Assembly: GCF_030269515.1 (NCBI RefSeq)
Contig: NZ_BSTM01000013.1
Location: 124,001-188,000 of the forward strand
DNA length: 64,000 bases
DNA from: Actinomadura sp. NBRC 104412
Lineage (GTDB): Bacteria; Actinomycetota; Actinomycetes; Streptosporangiales; Streptosporangiaceae
Direction of reading: 5' to 3'
Shown in pieces: positions 51,395 to 59,987 of this stretch; the first letter of the stretch is position 1; the number at the start of each line of letters is the position of its first letter. A program made the position numbers and the translations under genes. Under the pieces are notes generated by a model. The model saw only the letters and a list, made by a program, of their open reading frames with translations. It made no database searches and was not told the origin of the DNA.

Positions 51395-52222
51395 TCAGCT
51401 CCTCAGGAACGCCAGCAGGTCCTTGTTGAACATCTCCTTGTAACCCGGGACCAGGGTCAGGCCGTGCGGGCCGTCCTCGAACACCTTCAGGGTCGCGCCG
51501 GGAATGATCTGCACGGCCTTGCGGGAGGTGGCGTCGATCGGGACGATCTGGTCGTCATCGCCGTGCACCAGCAGCGTCGGGATGTCGAACGCGCGCAGGT
51601 CGTCGTGGAAGGCCGTCCGGGCGAAGGCGTCCACGCACTTCACGCCCGCCTGGATGCTCTCCTGCATCCCCATGTGCCAGAACGCGTAGCGGTTCCCCTG
51701 GGTGACGCGGTTGTCGGGGCGGTTGGCGCTGAAGAACGGCTCGGAGGCGTCCATCCAGTACTGGGAGCGTTCCCCGAGGATGCCCCGCTTGATGTCCTCG
51801 AAGACCTTCTCCGGTACGCCCTCCGGGTTGTCCGGGGTCTTGATCATGAGCGGCGGGATGGCGCCGACCATGACCGCCTTGCGCACCCGGGACGAGCCGT
51901 GCCTGCCGATGTAGCGGGCCAGCTCGCCCCCGCCCATCGAGTGCGCGACCAGCGTGAGATTCCGCAGGTCCAGCGTGTTGATCAGGTCGTTGAGGTCGTC
52001 GGCGAAGGTGTCGAAGTCGTAGCCGTCCCAGGGCTGGCTTGAGCGGCCGTGGCCGCGCCGGTCGTGGGCGATGCCCCGGAACCCCGCGTCGGCGACGCAC
52101 TTCATCTGGTCGTCCCACGCGTCGGCGTTCAGGGGCCACCCGTGTATGAACAGGACGGGGTCCCCCTGACCCCAGTCCTTGTAGTAGATCTCCTGATTAT
52201 CGCGCGTGGTGATGAACGGCAT
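51395..52222 (-). CDS. Alpha/beta hydrolase, non-heme haloperoxidase/esterase type
   Basis: 275 residues from the ATG with GGGGGA upstream. Nucleophile Ser in LVAHSMGGGELARY, oxyanion-side HGWPLNADAWD, Asp in LLVHGDDDQIVP, His in DGPHGLTL. The family includes cofactor-free perhydrolases (CPO-T, CPO-L) that also act as esterases; the physiological substrate is unknown. Single gene converging on the sortase. Confidence 0.9.
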   Translation of the reverse strand: MPFITTRDNQEIYYKDWGQGDPVLFIHGWPLNADAWDDQMKCVADAGFRGIAHDRRGHGRSSQPWDGYDFDTFADDLNDLINTLDLRNLTLVAHSMGGGELARYIGRHGSSRVRKAVMVGAIPPLMIKTPDNPEGVPEKVFEDIKRGILGERSQYWMDASEPFFSANRPDNRVTQGNRYAFWHMGMQESIQAGVKCVDAFARTAFHDDLRAFDIPTLLVHGDDDQIVPIDATSRKAVQIIPGATLKVFEDGPHGLTLVPGYKEMFNKDLLAFLRS

Positions 52223-52469
52223 CGATTCCCCCGATGTGCCTTCGTGGTCGTCGTACCGCACCGCTATACCCGGACCAACCACACAAGATAGACAAGCCGG
52301 GGTCGCCCAATCTTTACCTGCACACCGGACACCGCATACCAGACGCCCCTTAGCGAACGCCGCACACCGGAAACCGCACTGCGGCGGCGGGGATGAGGCT
52401 TCACCGGTATCGCCTCATCCCCGTCGGTTGATCGGCCGCACGCCCCCGCTGTCGGCGACCACGCCGCGT

Positions 52470-53252
52470 TCAGGCCCAGGGGCGCGGGAAGGTGTCGCCG
52501 TCCAGGCGGTCCCCGGGTGCGAGGCCGAGGTCGTCGGTCACCGGGTGGGCGGCGCCCGAGTAGGTGGTCTCGGCGTCGATGTAGATGGTGACGTGCGCGA
52601 GCCGGGCCGTCCCGGTCTGGTTGGGCAGCGCCATGTGCCCGGTGTAGCCGCTGTGGAAGGTGCAGTCCCCGGCTCGGAGCGGGAGGGTGACGCGGGGCAC
52701 CCAACGCAGGGACGGGTCGGCCTCGAACAGGTCCTCCGAGTCGTGCAGGTCCTGCGGGCGCAGGTCGGTCCGGTTCTGGGTGCCGGGCAGGAAGGTCATG
52801 CATCCCCGTTCCGGCGGGACGTCGACCAGGGCGATCCAGGCCGACAGGGCCAGGCGGTCGCCGGCGTGCGGCCAGTACGGGCGGTCCTGGTGGAACTCCG
52901 TGGCCGCGTTGCTGTGCGGCTCCTTGACCAGCATCTGGTCGTGCCACAGCCGCAGCGGGTACCCGGCGAGCTGCTCCGCGATCCGGCCGAGCCGCGGGCT
53001 CAGCGTGAGCTCGCGCAGCACCGGGTCGCGCCGCCAGACGTTGACGAGCTGGCTGAACACGGCGCCGGTCTCCAGGCTCTCGGAACGATGGGCCTCCAGG
53101 TAGCCCTCGGCGGCCGTCCTGAACCGCTCGACCCCGGCCTCGTCCAGGACCCCGCGGATTCGGACGAAGCCGTTCTCGCGGTAGGCCGCCACCAGCTCCT
53201 GCGAGACCCGGCCTTCGGCGTCCACATCGGTGATCGTCGTGTCGCTCATCAT
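52470..53252 (-). CDS. Phytanoyl-CoA dioxygenase (PhyH) family protein
   Basis: 260 residues from the first of two adjacent ATGs, GGAGG upstream. Fe(II)/2-oxoglutarate dioxygenase features: FHQDRPYWPH (His-x-Asp), ALVDVPPERGCMTFLPGTQ and the distal His in FHSGYTGHMA. Likely hydroxylates a small organic acid or natural-product intermediate. Divergent from an AraC regulator, so it is probably induced by its substrate. Confidence 0.9.
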   Translation of the reverse strand: MMSDTTITDVDAEGRVSQELVAAYRENGFVRIRGVLDEAGVERFRTAAEGYLEAHRSESLETGAVFSQLVNVWRRDPVLRELTLSPRLGRIAEQLAGYPLRLWHDQMLVKEPHSNAATEFHQDRPYWPHAGDRLALSAWIALVDVPPERGCMTFLPGTQNRTDLRPQDLHDSEDLFEADPSLRWVPRVTLPLRAGDCTFHSGYTGHMALPNQTGTARLAHVTIYIDAETTYSGAAHPVTDDLGLAPGDRLDGDTFPRPWA

Positions 53253-53344
53253 GGGAAACCTCCTCGATCGGTGTGCGTCCAGCCTCACCGGGAGGCACCG
53301 CCACGGGCTAGGCCGATTCCGGCGAACAATCGTACGATCCCGAC

Positions 53345-54214
53345 ATGGTGACCACCCTGCACGAGCAGGCGCTGTTCGCCGGCGGACCCATCTGGGGCGG
53401 ACGGCACCGCCTGACCGCCGGCGTCGAGCCGCACACCCACGACTTCCTGGAGATCGCGATCGTCGGGCCGGGCGGCGGGCGCCACGTCACCAGCGGGGGC
53501 GAGCGCCCGCTGCGGCACGGGGACGCGATCGTGGTGCGTCCCGGGGCATGGCACGCGTTCCGGGACTGCGCCGACCTCACCGTCGCGAACTGCTGCCTGT
53601 CGGAGCGCGCCCTGCGCGCCGAGCTCTACCAGTTGCCGGCGCTGCGGAGGCTGCTGTGGACGGACCCGGTGGCGTCGGGGGCCCGGGGCGTGGCGGTCCG
53701 GTCGATCGACCCTGCGGACGCGGACGAGGCGATCGCGCAGATCGAACTGCTCGAACGCGACCTGGAATCCGGCCGCCGCCCCGGCAGGACGCTCGGCCGC
53801 CTGATCACCGTGCTGGGCATCCTGACCGACGGCACCGACCGCGACGGCCCCGAGGACGCCGGTCTGGAGGCGGCGGTCCATCCCGCCGTGGCCGCGACCA
53901 TCGCCCGTCTCGAAGCGGCGCCCTCGGCCCCGTGGCGGCTGGACGAGCTGGCGGACGCCGTCAACCTGGACCCCGCCTATCTGGGACGGCTGTTCCGGCA
54001 GTACCTCGGCCTCTCGCCGCTCGGCTTCCTGGCCCGGGTACGAGCCGAGCGGGCGGCGTCGCTGCTGGTGAACTCGGCGCTGCCGGTGGCGCGGATCGGG
54101 GCGAGCGTCGGCTGGGACGACCCGACGTACTTCGCCCGGCGTTTCCGGAGCCTGGTCGGGCTGACCCCCACCGAGTACAGGCGGCGCAACAGGTCCGGCC
54201 CGGCGGCGCGGTAA
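53345..54214 (+). CDS. AraC family regulator with N-terminal cupin
   Basis: 289 residues. An N-terminal cupin (EPHTHDFLEIAIVGPGGGRHVT, LRHGDAIVVRPGAWHAF) is followed by the AraC tandem HTH (LDELADAVNLDPAYLGRLFRQYLGLSPLGFLARVRAERAASLL, ARIGASVGWDDPTYFARRFRSLVGLTPTEYR). Leaderless: TACGAT 6 bases before the ATG, no ribosome site. Divergent from the PhyH gene, its likely target. Confidence 0.92.
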   Translation: MVTTLHEQALFAGGPIWGGRHRLTAGVEPHTHDFLEIAIVGPGGGRHVTSGGERPLRHGDAIVVRPGAWHAFRDCADLTVANCCLSERALRAELYQLPALRRLLWTDPVASGARGVAVRSIDPADADEAIAQIELLERDLESGRRPGRTLGRLITVLGILTDGTDRDGPEDAGLEAAVHPAVAATIARLEAAPSAPWRLDELADAVNLDPAYLGRLFRQYLGLSPLGFLARVRAERAASLLVNSALPVARIGASVGWDDPTYFARRFRSLVGLTPTEYRRRNRSGPAAR

Positions 54215-54403
54215 AGCGCGACCGCGTGTCCGGCCGTTCCGTTCGCGTTTAGGCGCGATCGGCCGGTTCACGAATACCCGCGACGCGCACCACGATGTCG
54301 ATCATCAAATGACGTGGGATGGCCGGTTGATGCCTTTTCTCCGGCGTGGTCTTGCTCCGATGGCCTCCGGGCGTAATCTCCTGCCAGGACAAACGGGGGT
54401 CCC

Positions 54404-54952
54404 ATGGTGAAGCTGGGCGTCGGGGAACAACGGCGGCTTCTCGACGTCCTTCTGGAAATCGAGGAACTGTCCAGCAGCGAAGGACGCAGGAGCACGGGGA
54501 ACCACTGGACGAGCGAGCCGCCGGCTCCGGCGCGCAGTTCGGGCCTGGGCCGGGCTGCCGCCCCGGGACCGGCAGCGCCTCGACCGGCAACGCTCCGACC
54601 CGCGCGCCGAGGGGCTGGCCTTCGAGACCACCTTCACCTGCCTCCGCCAGATGGGCGCCCGCCTCAGAAGCATCTTCTCGCCGTGGTGGTGACCAAGGCG
54701 GACCTGCTGGCGAGCACCGGCGTCGCCGACCGGATGCCGGACGGGGAACATGTGCGCGACTGGCTCTGCGACCCCGACGGCCTGGGGCTCGGGAACACGG
54801 CCAGGCTCGCGGAGCAGTACTTCGGCGAGGTCGCCTACTTCAGCACCGCCGCCGTGGACGGCGAGGCCGGGACGGACCCGAGCGTCCTGCGCCTGACCCA
54901 CTGGATGCTGGAGCGCCAGGGCATCCTCTACACCCGGGAATCCCATGCGTGA
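54404..54952 (+). pseudogene. Broken GTPase gene (C-terminal half with frameshift)
   Basis: The frame starting MVKLGVGEQRRLLDVLLEIE ends with HLLAVVVTKADLL (a GTPase G4-like TKxD), YFGEVAYFSTAAVD and VLRLTHWMLERQGI. Between, 54552-54692 in another frame reads GLPPRDRQRLDRQRSDP then GLAFETTFTCLRQMGARLR, which belongs to the same domain. So a frameshift separates the two, and the P-loop half is missing. The N-terminal piece may come from a different gene. It resembles TRAFAC-type GTPases from bacterial conflict systems, a guess. Confidence 0.55.
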
Positions 54953-55055
54953 CAAGCCCTACGCCTCTGCCCGGCTGCTCGTCCTGATGCTGAGCCTGAC
55001 GATCGCCGTGGCCGTGCTCGCGCTCCTGCTCCGCCTCTGCGCCCCGCTCCCCTAG
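54945..55055 (+). CDS. Possible 36-residue single-helix membrane peptide
   Basis: ATG overlapping the end of the broken GTPase frame reads MRDKPYASARLLVLMLSLTI then AVAVLALLLRLCAPLP. A basic N-terminus and one hydrophobic helix fill it. The overlap suggests it was coupled to the GTPase gene. Too short to be sure. Confidence 0.4.
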   Translation: MRDKPYASARLLVLMLSLTIAVAVLALLLRLCAPLP

Positions 55056-55093
55056 CCGTCCGGTGCGCGTGGCACCGCGTCCGGCACCGGTCT

Positions 55094-55543
55094 TCAGGAA
55101 CGGGGGCTGATCGTGAGGGCCGTGCGGTCTCCCTTGGACTCGCCGAGGTCGATGCGGATCCCGCCGGTCTGGATGTTGCCGCCGCCGCTGATGGACGAGG
55201 TGAAGCCCGTGGTCGTGTTGGTGATCGAGAAGCGCTCGCCCGCGCTGAGGACGAGCAGCGGGCCGGTGTCGAACTTCTTGTCGAAGCGCAGCTCGTCGCC
55301 CCGCTTGACGACGACCTCGCAGGTGCCGTCGCGGCAGGCGTCCAGGTTCCGGCCGTCCGCGGCGTCGTCGAGGGACGCCGGGGTGGGTGTCGGTGACGGC
55401 TGGGGAGCGGTGCTGGTCGCCGGGGCGGCCTTGGGAGTGGCCGGTGCGGGCGGGGGCGCCGGCGACTCGTCGTCTCCACAGGCGGTGAGCAGGAGGACGG
55501 GGAGCAGGGCGGTGGCGTAGAGGCCCTTGGAGGTGACGATCAC
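55094..55543 (-). CDS. Small lipoprotein
   Basis: 149 residues from GTG. Signal peptide with lipobox LTAC (LLPVLLLTACGDD), a Pro/Ala/Thr-rich linker, then a compact domain with one Cys pair (DACRDGTCEVVV) and strands (GPLLVLSAGERFSITN, IQTGGIRIDLGES). TAAGGT lies 6 bases before the GTG with no ribosome site, so it is probably leaderless. Function unknown. Confidence 0.8.
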   Translation of the reverse strand: MIVTSKGLYATALLPVLLLTACGDDESPAPPPAPATPKAAPATSTAPQPSPTPTPASLDDAADGRNLDACRDGTCEVVVKRGDELRFDKKFDTGPLLVLSAGERFSITNTTTGFTSSISGGGNIQTGGIRIDLGESKGDRTALTISPRS

Positions 55544-55632
55544 GGGACGACCTTACTCGCCTACTGTGCGTGTTGTCCCCATTTTCGCGGCGACTCGCGT
55601 CAGGAGCCTCCCGTCCCCCGCCGGGGGACCGG

Positions 55633-56583
55633 TCACCCCGCCGGAAGGGTGCCCGTCCAGGTGAAGTCCGCCGCGATCGGGAAGTGGTCGGACAGCATGC
55701 GGCCACGGTCGTCCCGGAACCCGGCGTCGAGGTTGGCGTAGCGGGTGGCGTCGAGCGTCACCCCCGTGCCGCTCCTGTAGAGGATCTTGTCGACCACCTC
55801 GCACTCGACGCCCGGGTCCGTTGCCGGGCAGCCGAGGTCGGGCGTGCCCGGTGCGGGCGCGACGCCGCCGCGGACGAGCCGTACCCACACGTCGGTCAGG
55901 CCGTTGTCGGCGGCGAACTGGGCGATCCTGTCGCCCGTCCGGGTGTACCGGGTGTTGGTGTCGCCCATGACCAGCACGGCGTTCCCCGCCGAATGGGCGC
56001 GGATGTAGGAGGTCAGCTGGGCGAGGTTGCCACGGCGCGCCCACTCGTCGCCCGCCGTGTCCCCCGCGTCGGCGTGCAGGTTGTAGACGTCCAGGTGAAC
56101 GCCCTCGGCGAGCCGTACGCGGAGGAAGGTGAAGCCCTTGGGTGTCAGGCAGTCGGCCTGGTTGATGAAGCAGTGGTCCCAGGTGATCCGGTCGAGGTCG
56201 CTGTAGGGCTGGTGGGACAGGCTGTTGAGCCCGCTGCCGAAGCCCGCGCCACCCGTGGTCGGCGTCCGGTACGCGTGGTCGTCGGCCGCGTACAGGTACG
56301 CGTGGTAGTTGAAGTCCTCCTGGACGTTGACGATGTCGAATGGGCCGATCCGCTGCCCGATGGCGGTGGTCGCGGGCGCCCGCGGCTTCGGCGCGCTCGA
56401 CAGGAAGTCGGGGAGACCGGCGATGTTGTAGGTGAGCACCCTGAAGGTTCCGGAGGCGAGGGCGCCCGCGTGGGCGGGGGACGTCCCGGCGAGGGGAACG
56501 ACGGCGATCAGGGCGGCGAGGGCGGACAGGACGGCGAGGACGGGAATGCGGGGACTCTGACGCACGGGGAGCTCCGAGCCCAT
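55633..56583 (-). CDS. Secreted EEP-family phosphodiesterase (sphingomyelinase C-like)
   Basis: 316 residues with a signal peptide (VLAVLSALAALIAVVPLAGTSPAHA). EEP motifs: VLTYNIAGLP, IVNVQEDFNYH (Glu), YNLHADAG, VMGDTN, VDKILY and SDHFPIAADF (Asp-His). Two Cys pairs are likely disulfides. Similar to secreted sphingomyelin/phospholipid phosphodiesterases. It shares the fold of the intracellular gene at 21721 but is not close to it. Confidence 0.87.
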   Translation of the reverse strand: MGSELPVRQSPRIPVLAVLSALAALIAVVPLAGTSPAHAGALASGTFRVLTYNIAGLPDFLSSAPKPRAPATTAIGQRIGPFDIVNVQEDFNYHAYLYAADDHAYRTPTTGGAGFGSGLNSLSHQPYSDLDRITWDHCFINQADCLTPKGFTFLRVRLAEGVHLDVYNLHADAGDTAGDEWARRGNLAQLTSYIRAHSAGNAVLVMGDTNTRYTRTGDRIAQFAADNGLTDVWVRLVRGGVAPAPGTPDLGCPATDPGVECEVVDKILYRSGTGVTLDATRYANLDAGFRDDRGRMLSDHFPIAADFTWTGTLPAG

Positions 56584-56749
56584 CGGTGAGGCCCATCTGT
56601 GAGGAAGGTACGGACTACGGGGACTACGGCCGCAACGTAACCCAGCCCCCGGACGCCGACAAGCGGCGGTCCCGGCGCCCGGTGAGGCCGCCGCCCGCCG
56701 CGGCGAGGCCCGATGACCGCGCCGCCGCGGACCGTGGGACGATCACCGC

Positions 56750-56989
56750 ATGACCGCCGACGCGCAGGCCATCCGGCCGAACACCTGGACGCCCCTCCTC
56801 GGCACGGACGTGGAGATCCTCATCGACGGCGTCGCGGGCGGCCTCCAGGTCGAAGCCGAGGGGTACCGCAACGCCCGCGGCGAGACGCTCGCCCAGTTCA
56901 CCCTCGCGCTGAACACCGGCGAGAGGATCGCGATCCGCGCCCCCGCGCAGGCCGTGCTCTGGGTGGACCCGCCCGTGGACGACTCATGA
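56750..56989 (+). CDS. Small conserved-looking protein, 79 residues
   Basis: ATG without ribosome site but with GACGAT 6 bases upstream, a leaderless-type arrangement. Sequence PLLGTDVEILIDGVAGGLQV, FTLALNTGERIAIRAPAQAV looks beta-rich. No family recognised. Confidence 0.55.
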   Translation: MTADAQAIRPNTWTPLLGTDVEILIDGVAGGLQVEAEGYRNARGETLAQFTLALNTGERIAIRAPAQAVLWVDPPVDDS

Positions 56990-57049
56990 CCCGCACCCTC
57001 GGCGCCCTTTCCGTCAAGGTGCGTCCGGTTCGTTTGTTAACGTTGCCGA

Positions 57050-57784
57050 ATGACGGACATCTTCGATGACCTCGCCGCCGAATACGAGCAGCTCGACCGC
57101 GTTCTCGGCGTGCTCACCCCCGCCCAGTGGGACGACCCGTCGGCCGCCGAAGGATGGAGCGTCGCCGACGTGGTCCTGCACCTGGCGCAGTCGGAGGAGC
57201 TGGCCGCGGCCTCGATCGCCGGGGACGAGGAGGCGTTCGCGGCGGCACGTCCGGGCGAGGTCGACGACTCGGCCGCCAGCCTGGTCGTGGCGCAACGCGG
57301 CATCTCCCCCGCCGACCTGCTGGCACGCTGGCGCGCGGTCGCCTTCCCGCTCCCGCAGGCGTTGCGCGCCCAGCCCAAGGGCACGCGCCTGCGGTGGGTC
57401 ACCAACAACATCTCCCCCGCGGCCCTGGCCACCACGCGCCTGGCCGAGCACTGGACCCACGCGCACGACATCACCGACGCGCTCGGCATCGCCTACCCCG
57501 ACACCGCCCGGCTGCGTCACATCGCCTGGCTGGGCCACCGCACGCTGCCCTACGCGTTCGCGGCGGAAGGCATCGACGGCGGCCCGGTGTACTGCGAGCT
57601 CACCGCCCCCGATGGCGGAACCTGGACGTTCGGTGACCCTGACTCGCCCTCCACCATCACCGGCACCGCCGCCGAGTTCTGCCGCGTCGGGGCCCGCCGC
57701 CTTCCGGCGGCCGAGTCGGCGCTGAAGGCGACAGGGCCGCACGGACCTCAGGCGCTTGCCGTCCTCAGGAACTACGCCATCTGA
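57050..57784 (+). CDS. DinB-like maleylpyruvate isomerase/mycothiol-type metal-binding protein
   Basis: 244 residues. Four-helix DinB fold: DIFDDLAAEYEQLDRVLGVLTPAQWDDPSAAEGWSVADVVLHLAQSEELA, with later EHWTHAHDI giving candidate metal ligands His/Glu/His. Relatives use mycothiol as cofactor, consistent with an MshC-like enzyme in this genome. TAACGT 6 bases before the ATG suggests a leaderless mRNA. Confidence 0.85.
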   Translation: MTDIFDDLAAEYEQLDRVLGVLTPAQWDDPSAAEGWSVADVVLHLAQSEELAAASIAGDEEAFAAARPGEVDDSAASLVVAQRGISPADLLARWRAVAFPLPQALRAQPKGTRLRWVTNNISPAALATTRLAEHWTHAHDITDALGIAYPDTARLRHIAWLGHRTLPYAFAAEGIDGGPVYCELTAPDGGTWTFGDPDSPSTITGTAAEFCRVGARRLPAAESALKATGPHGPQALAVLRNYAI

Positions 57785-57827
57785 GTCGGAGGAGGCGGAG
57801 AGGGTACCGCGCCGCGGCGGCCGCCGG

Positions 57828-58469
57828 TCAGGACTGCTTGAGCGGCGTGCCGTAGGTCTCGCCGAACGCGATCTGCTCGACCGGCAGCCGCGACAGCTTC
57901 GCCGGGAAGCCGCGCGCCGGGTAGCCGACCGCGATGTGCGCCGCGGTGATCACCCCGTCGGGGATGCCCAGCAGCTCCTTCACCTGCGGCTCGTAGTGGC
58001 AGAGCAGCGTGGTGACGGCGGTGGCGACGCCGTGCGAGCGCAGCGCCAGGCAGAAGCTCTGCGCGGTCGGGTAGATCGAGCCGCCGCCGACCACGCTGAG
58101 CCGGTCCAGCTCCAGGTCGGTGGGGTGCAGCCCGTCCAGCTCGGCGCAGAGGACGGCGATGGCCGGGACCTCGTGCAGGTGCTCGGCGAAGTGGTCGGCG
58201 TCGACGACCGCCTTCGGCAGCGCGCCGACCGCGACGTCACCGGACTCGATGCCCGCCAGGTACGCCTTCCAGGGCTCCAGGTACCAGTCGCGCAACCGCC
58301 GCTTCTTCTCCGGGTCGCGCACCACCACCCAGCGCACGGGCTGGCGGTTGCCGCCCTGCGGGGAGAACCGGGCCGCGTCGAAGGCGTCCAGCAGGATCTC
58401 GTCCGGCACCGGGGCGGTGTCGAAGTAGCGGCAGGTCCCCGTGGTCTTCAGGGCCTGGATGACGTCCAT
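57828..58469 (-). CDS. Nitroreductase family oxidoreductase
   Basis: 213 residues, GGAGG before the ATG. FMN-binding nitroreductase features: CRYFDTAPVPDEILLDAFDAARFSPQGGNRQPVRWVVVRDP at the start and GVATAVTTLLCHYEPQVKELLGIPDGVITAAHIAVGYPA near the end. It would reduce quinones, nitro compounds or flavins with NAD(P)H. Substrate unknown. Confidence 0.9.
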   Translation of the reverse strand: MDVIQALKTTGTCRYFDTAPVPDEILLDAFDAARFSPQGGNRQPVRWVVVRDPEKKRRLRDWYLEPWKAYLAGIESGDVAVGALPKAVVDADHFAEHLHEVPAIAVLCAELDGLHPTDLELDRLSVVGGGSIYPTAQSFCLALRSHGVATAVTTLLCHYEPQVKELLGIPDGVITAAHIAVGYPARGFPAKLSRLPVEQIAFGETYGTPLKQS

Positions 58470-58536
58470 GAAACCTCCATGTGGGGGGAAACGGAGTGGG
58501 CCCGGAGTGGGCCTGAGGCCCGGCCGCCGAGGGGAC

Positions 58537-59337
58537 TCAGCGCTTGCGGCCTACGCCTGCGTACATCCAGATCCGGTCGAGGTCCTCCGGCAGCGGCCCG
58601 TCCGGGCGCCAGAGCGGGGACTGGACGAGGCCGGGTTCGAGCAGCTCGAAGTCTCCGAAGAGCGCCTCGATCTCGGCCTTGCCCCGCGGCACCGCGGGCG
58701 CCTTCGCCTGACCGTAGGTGCTGGCGACCTTGAGCACCTCGTCGGTGCGGAAGTCGTGGGTGGGGTGCGCCAGGACCAGGTAGCTGCCGGGCGCCATGAC
58801 CTCGCGGATCGGCGCCACGATCTCTTCGGGGTCCTTGTCGGGGACGAACTGCAGCACCGACACCAGCATCGTCGCCATCGGCTTGCTGAAGTCGATGAGC
58901 TCGCGCACGTCCTCGCGGTGCACCAGTTCGGCGGAGTCGCGGACGTCGGCCTGGAGCACCCGGGTGTCGCCGTCGGCGCTGCCGGTGAGCAGGGCCCGCG
59001 CGTGAACGAGCACGATCGGGTCGTTGTCGACGTACACCACGCGGGTGTCCGGCGCGATCTCCTGCGCGATCTGGTGCACGTTGTGCTGGGTCGGCAGGCC
59101 CGCGCCCAGGTCGAGGATCTGCCGGATGCCCTGGCCCACCACGTGCCGTACGGCGCGCCGCAGGAACGCGCGGTTCTGCCTGGCGATGGACCGGATCTCC
59201 GGTGCCGACTGCAACGCCGCCTCGGCGGCCTCGCGGTCGGCGGTGAAGTTGTCCTTGCCGCCCAAGTAGTAGTCATACATCCGGGCGGGATGCGCTACGT
59301 CGACGTTCAGCTCGAGGGGAGCTGCATCCTCCTGCAT
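58537..59337 (-). CDS. DUF574 family SAM-dependent methyltransferase, second copy
   Basis: 266 residues from the ATG with GGAGG upstream; the longer open frame beyond it is not coding. HPARMYDYYLGGKDNFTADR, RAFLRRAVRHVVGQGIRQILDLGAGLPTQHNVHQ, RVVYVDNDPIVLVHARALL and FSKPMATMLVSVLQFVPDKDP match the family and the copy at 48631, but the two are well diverged. Substrate unknown. Confidence 0.92.
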   Translation of the reverse strand: MQEDAAPLELNVDVAHPARMYDYYLGGKDNFTADREAAEAALQSAPEIRSIARQNRAFLRRAVRHVVGQGIRQILDLGAGLPTQHNVHQIAQEIAPDTRVVYVDNDPIVLVHARALLTGSADGDTRVLQADVRDSAELVHREDVRELIDFSKPMATMLVSVLQFVPDKDPEEIVAPIREVMAPGSYLVLAHPTHDFRTDEVLKVASTYGQAKAPAVPRGKAEIEALFGDFELLEPGLVQSPLWRPDGPLPEDLDRIWMYAGVGRKR

Positions 59338-59546
59338 GACCTGACCTCCAGCCGGCGGCTCGCCAGCGGTAGCGCACCACAACTTCGGGGGGCACGGCGC
59401 ATTGCGCGGTTGCGACGTCCCGGCGGAATCGTAACGCCCCCATGATTGCAGGCGCACCGATTCGCGGACCACGAACACGGCCCAAACCGGCGCCAAAAGG
59501 CGATCTCCGTCGAGCGGGGCTTCAAGGCCGGGGACGGAGGGCCGGG

Positions 59547-59888
59547 TCAGGCGATCCAGCCGTCGGCGCGCGCCTCGTCCAGTGCCTGATCGGCGTTCCT
59601 GTCGCCGAGCATCTCCAGTCCGCGCACCGCCCAGAACCGCAACGAGTCGTCCACGCTCCGCAACTGGCCGCGGAACACGTCCAGCGCCTTCGGCGAGCGG
59701 GCCTCGGCGATGAGCTCCAGCAGCCAGCAGCGCAGGTCGTGATCGTCGCGTTCGGCCTCGAACTCCGCGATCAGCTCGTCGACGTAGGCATCGGCGTGCT
59801 CGCGCAGGAAGTCGAACGCGTCCTCCCGTACCCGCAGGTCGTTCTCCCGCATGCGGTGCATGGCCTGATCGAAACGGCGCCGCGACAT
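59547..59888 (-). CDS. HEAT-repeat protein
   Basis: 113 residues, helical: LRVREDAFDFLREHADAYVDELIAEF, HDLRCWLLELIAEARSPKALDVFRGQL, DSLRFWAVRGLEMLGDRNAD. These are three HEAT-like repeats, and it probably mediates protein binding. TAGGGT 6 bases before the ATG, no ribosome site: leaderless. Confidence 0.8.
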   Translation of the reverse strand: MSRRRFDQAMHRMRENDLRVREDAFDFLREHADAYVDELIAEFEAERDDHDLRCWLLELIAEARSPKALDVFRGQLRSVDDSLRFWAVRGLEMLGDRNADQALDEARADGWIA

Positions 59889-59987
59889 ACGCCGACCCTA
59901 GGGGCGCCCACCGACATGCCGGCGCACCGGCCCGGACCACCGGAAAAAGGGAAGGTGGCGGCGGCGACGGCGGGTTAGCGTCGGCAT

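Noticed and set aside
54552-54692. An independent small gene in the frame of FETTFTCLRQMGARLR
   Set aside because: It has no start or ribosome site and continues the GTPase domain of the neighbouring frame, so a frameshifted pseudogene is simpler.
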